From: Desulfobacteraceae bacterium
GTDB taxonomy: Bacteria > Desulfobacterota > Desulfobacteria > Desulfobacterales > Desulfosalsimonadaceae
DNA: 45,952 nucleotides
Reading direction: 5' to 3'
Assembly (NCBI GenBank): GCA_003597945.1
Contig: QZJS01000057.1
Location: 1-45,952, forward strand
In this document: positions 43,139 through 45,952 of the stretch, piece by piece
Layout: each line of letters opens with the position of its first letter
Position numbering within the stretch: the first letter of the stretch is position 1
Notes under the pieces: model-generated
What the model was told of the DNA's origin: nothing
Seen by the model: the letters and a program-made list of their open reading frames with translations, nothing else
Database searches by the model: none
Position numbers and translations under genes: made by a program

Positions 43139-43386
43139 CAAAAGGTCGGTCCTTTTTCCAGTGATTAAAAAAAATTGAAGAAATCATTGCGTTGCACGGA
43201 AGATTTTTCGTATCTCCCGTTTTTTAAAAGTGATCCGAATGCTTCAATTCAGTATATCCATCAAATATGTTACGCGACCGGAAAAGTCAAGGAGCGAAAA
43301 TAAGGCCTTGCGTGTCAGTTTTATCCCTGATAAAAATATTTGGATTTCCAATCAACGGTTTTTTTCTTAAAGGGATTTCTGGAAGG

Positions 43387-44775
43387 ATGTTTAAGCAAAA
43401 GGGAAAAAAGAAGAAATTTAAAATCTGGATTATTATTATCGGTCTGCTCCTGATCCTTCTGCTGGGAATCTTGGCCGCTGTTGTCAAATTTGAAGGCGAA
43501 AAACCGGTCATGGAGATAGAGCCGGTCCCCGGATATGTGGGGGCGGATACCACCATTACCGGAAAAGCCATTGATCGCAAAAGCGGAATACGAAAGCTCC
43601 AGGTCGTGCTTCGGCAAAACGATCGGGATGAGCTCCTGCTGGAACAGGAGTATTTATCCGATGCCGGCGAGGAAAAATCACCTCGGCATCAGGTTCCATT
43701 CAGTATTCAGATCGATACCCGGCAATTAAAGATAGACGATGGACCGGCATCGATGCAGATCAGCGCCTGGGACCATTCGTGGCGGCACCGGTTCGAAGGA
43801 AATCGAGCCGATATTGAAGCTGATTTTTTCATTGATACCCGGCCGCCCGATATCGAGGTGCTCAGTACCAGTCATAATATTTATCAGGGGGGCTCCGGGC
43901 TTGTTATCTATCGGTTGTCCGAGGTCTGCGACATCAGCGGCGTCTATGTGGGCGATGATTTTTTCCCCGGGCGTTCCGGATATTATCCGGATGACGATCT
44001 GTATCTGGCGTTTATCGCCCTTGCCAGCCATCACGGCCGGGATACCCAGATGCATGTCCATGCCAAAGACCTTGCTGGAAACACCTCGCGCCGCGGATTT
44101 TATTACCGCGTTCTGGGCCGTTCTTTTAAAACCGATACCATCAATATTTCCGATGCGTTTTTAAATATGAAGCTGTCTGAATTTTATGCAATGGACGGAT
44201 GGCCGGCCGACGCGGACATGGTTGCGCAATTTTTGTTCGTCAACAAGACGCTCCGCGAAAAAAACAACGCCGCCATCCTCGGGCTTGGCCCTAAAAGCGA
44301 ACCCCGGATCTATTGGCAGAATATGTTCGGGCGGTTGCCGAATTCCGCTCAACAGGCCGGTTTCGCCGATCATCGCCTCTACCGATACAATGGTGAAATC
44401 ATTGATGAGGCAACGCATCTGGGCATCGACCTGGCATCCGTTCAACAGGCCCCGGTGCCCGCGGCCAATGCCGGCAGGGTCGTGATTGCCGATTATATCG
44501 GGATTTACGGAAATACCGTCATTATTGATCACGGTTTTGGTCTGTTCAGTCTTTATTCGCACCTCAGCAAAACCATGGTCGCATCCGGGGATATGGTTTC
44601 AAAAGACGATATCATCGGTCATACCGGCACTTCCGGATGGGCCGGCGGAGATCATCTCCATTTCAGCATGATCGTCAATCATGTTTTTGTCAATCCGGTG
44701 GAATGGTGGGATGCGAGCTGGATAAAACATAATATTACGGATAAACTCGACAGCGTGGCATCACAACAGGAATAA
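43387..44775 (+). CDS. M23 family metallopeptidase (membrane-anchored)
   Basis: A 462-residue protein with a basic cytoplasmic start, one membrane helix (IWIIIIGLLLILLLGILAAVV), a large periplasmic region with bacterial Ig-like features, and a C-terminal LytM domain with complete zinc ligands: HLGID (His and Asp) and HLHF (the HxH His). It should cut peptidoglycan cross-links or regulate amidases. I chose the ATG before the Lys-rich start; a frame-compatible ATG 40 codons upstream would add an odd hydrophobic tail. It is divergent from kdsA, and the roughly 250 bases between hold no other gene. Confidence 0.85.
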   Translation: MFKQKGKKKKFKIWIIIIGLLLILLLGILAAVVKFEGEKPVMEIEPVPGYVGADTTITGKAIDRKSGIRKLQVVLRQNDRDELLLEQEYLSDAGEEKSPRHQVPFSIQIDTRQLKIDDGPASMQISAWDHSWRHRFEGNRADIEADFFIDTRPPDIEVLSTSHNIYQGGSGLVIYRLSEVCDISGVYVGDDFFPGRSGYYPDDDLYLAFIALASHHGRDTQMHVHAKDLAGNTSRRGFYYRVLGRSFKTDTINISDAFLNMKLSEFYAMDGWPADADMVAQFLFVNKTLREKNNAAILGLGPKSEPRIYWQNMFGRLPNSAQQAGFADHRLYRYNGEIIDEATHLGIDLASVQQAPVPAANAGRVVIADYIGIYGNTVIIDHGFGLFSLYSHLSKTMVASGDMVSKDDIIGHTGTSGWAGGDHLHFSMIVNHVFVNPVEWWDASWIKHNITDKLDSVASQQE

Positions 44776-44809
44776 TAATTTTCAGGCATAAAAAGGAGCC
44801 TTTACGGCA

Positions 44810-45952
44810 ATGCCCAGAAAAAAGTTTAGAATCAACAAGACTTATCAGGAAATCAACGAGAAGATTAAAGCCGGTAAAGTGGTTGTGGCCACCGCGGAAG
44901 AGATCATTGATATTGTCAAAACCAACGGACCGGTTGAGGCGGCCCGCCAGGTGGATGTTGTGACCACGGCGACCTTTGCGCCCATGTGTTCATCCGGGGC
45001 TTTCATCAATTTCGGTCATCCCGCGCCGCCCATCAAGGCTTCCCGGGTCTGGTTGAACAATGTACCGGCATATGCCGGGCTGGCTGCCGTGGATTGTTAT
45101 ATCGGCGCCACCGAACCGTGCGAAGAAGATCCCTTAAACAAGGTATGGCCCGGGGAATTCAACTATGGCGGCGGTCATGTCATCGCCGACCTTGTGGCGG
45201 GCCGAAAGGTTTTTCTGCGGGCCACCGGCTACGGCACATCCTGCTATCCCAGGCGCGAGTTGGAAAAGGAAGTCCGCCTTGCGGATCTGCCCCAGGCGAC
45301 CCTGTGCAATCCGCGCAATGCCTACCAGAATTATAATTGCGCGGTTAATCTCACCGGTAAAACCGTTTATACCTATATGGGGACCCTCAAGCCCCGGGCG
45401 GGAAACGCCAATTATTCCACTTCCGGTCAACTCAGCCCTCTTTTTAATGATCCGTATTACAAGACCATTGGTTTAGGAACGCGAATATTTTTAGGGGGAG
45501 GGGAGGGTTATGTCACATGGCACGGCACCCAGCATAAGCCTTCTGCCGCGCGGAACAGGAAAGGCATTCCCAAGACGCCGTCCGGAACCCTGTGGGTTAT
45601 GGGCGATCTCAAGGGCATGTCGCCCCGCTGGATCGTGGGGGTAAGCATTCTGGGCTACGGCGTATCCCTTGCCGTAGGCATCGGAGTGCCCATTCCTCTG
45701 CTAAACGAGGAGATGGCGAGATATACCGCCATTTCCGATGAAGATATTGTCACGCAGGTTGTTGATTACGGTCATGATTATCCCCTTGGGATCAATCGGA
45801 ATCTGGGGTTTGTCAGTTACGCGGAACTCAAAAGCGGATTTATCCGGTTAAACGGCAAAGATGTACATACCGTGCCTTTGTCTTCGATCTCCAGAGCCAG
45901 GGAAATCGCCGAAATTCTCAAAGACCGGATAAAAACGGAGATCGGAAGAGCG
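44810..45952 (+). CDS. DUF39 homocysteine biosynthesis protein (aspartate semialdehyde sulfurtransferase type), 3' truncated
   Basis: The frame runs open from the ATG at 44810 (AAAAGGAGCC about 9 bases upstream) to the window end, 381 codons without a stop. The DUF39 pattern is clear: TTATFAPMCSSGAFINFGH with a conserved Cys, YIGATEPCEEDP, FNYGGGHVIADLVAGR, RATGYGTSCYPRRELE and MGDLKGMSPRW. In methanogens and sulfate reducers DUF39 proteins, with a NIL-ferredoxin, make homocysteine from aspartate semialdehyde and sulfide. The NIL-ferredoxin at 23117-23548 is the likely partner. The last four codons probably come from adapter sequence, so the true C-terminus is not seen. Confidence 0.9.
   Translation, partial: MPRKKFRINKTYQEINEKIKAGKVVVATAEEIIDIVKTNGPVEAARQVDVVTTATFAPMCSSGAFINFGHPAPPIKASRVWLNNVPAYAGLAAVDCYIGATEPCEEDPLNKVWPGEFNYGGGHVIADLVAGRKVFLRATGYGTSCYPRRELEKEVRLADLPQATLCNPRNAYQNYNCAVNLTGKTVYTYMGTLKPRAGNANYSTSGQLSPLFNDPYYKTIGLGTRIFLGGGEGYVTWHGTQHKPSAARNRKGIPKTPSGTLWVMGDLKGMSPRWIVGVSILGYGVSLAVGIGVPIPLLNEEMARYTAISDEDIVTQVVDYGHDYPLGINRNLGFVSYAELKSGFIRLNGKDVHTVPLSSISRAREIAEILKDRIKTEIGRA
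45939..45952 (+). other. probable Illumina adapter remnant at the contig end
   Basis: The last 14 bases read AGATCGGAAGAGCG, identical to the first 14 bases of the standard TruSeq read-2 adapter. They sit exactly at the sequence end, as untrimmed adapter would. They should not be counted as genomic. Confidence 0.85.

Overview
The window looks like one contig (or contig end) from an anaerobic, Gram-negative deltaproteobacterium of the Desulfobacterota, most like the Desulfobacteraceae/Desulfosarcinaceae sulfate reducers. Grounds are a tungsten-type aldehyde:ferredoxin oxidoreductase, an EF-G of the spirochaete/delta-proteobacterial (mitochondrial EFG1-like) type, the DUF39 and NIL-ferredoxin homocysteine-synthesis proteins, and a kds-lpt-rpoN-PTS-Ntr block. 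Lineage is inferred from gene content only. No phage, insertion sequence or CRISPR array was seen. The last 14 bases equal the start of an Illumina adapter, so the right edge is probably a raw contig end.

1-4.6 kb: the C-terminal part of a CoA-disulfide-reductase/NADH-oxidase-like flavoprotein; then, on the minus strand, an AI-2E-type transporter, an LpxR-like lipid A deacylase and an acyl-ACP thioesterase; then a small Cys-cluster protein.

4.6-20.7 kb: the most unusual part, a catabolic acyl-CoA island. On the minus strand it runs MaoC-SDR-SCP2 fusion, HMG-CoA-synthase-like-DUF35-SDR-SCP2 fusion, thiolase, long acyl-CoA dehydrogenase, Fe-alcohol dehydrogenase, free SCP2 protein and AOR. Divergently transcribed are an AMACR/family III CoA-transferase and a TetR regulator; an ECI-like isomerase and a MerR regulator follow. 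The set resembles peroxisomal branched-chain/sterol side-chain beta-oxidation (racemase, dehydrogenase, MFE-2, SCP2, thiolase) and in composition the bbs operon of anaerobic toluene breakdown. The natural substrate cannot be read from the sequence. Alcohol and aldehyde dehydrogenases beside it suggest that alcohols or aldehydes could feed the pathway.

20.7-28.3 kb: an overlapping NIL-ferredoxin/mnmA/mtaB operon (tRNA thiolation), a CsgG-like plus beta-barrel envelope protein, an orphan RecA-like ATPase and EF-G. 28.4-33.0 kb: a stand-alone cereblon-type CULT protein, divergent from asparagine synthetase, a GCS2-type glutamate-cysteine ligase, glutaredoxin and a PilZ protein.

33.0-43.1 kb: a long minus-strand housekeeping block, in transcription order kdsA, kdsC, lptC, lptA, lptB, rpoN, hpf, ptsN, rapZ, mannose-type EIIA, rimI, gap, tpiA, secG and tRNA-Leu(GAG). 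It joins LPS core-sugar synthesis and LPS export to sigma-54/PTS-Ntr regulation and lower glycolysis. 43.4-45.95 kb: an M23 endopeptidase and a DUF39 homocysteine-synthesis protein cut by the window edge.
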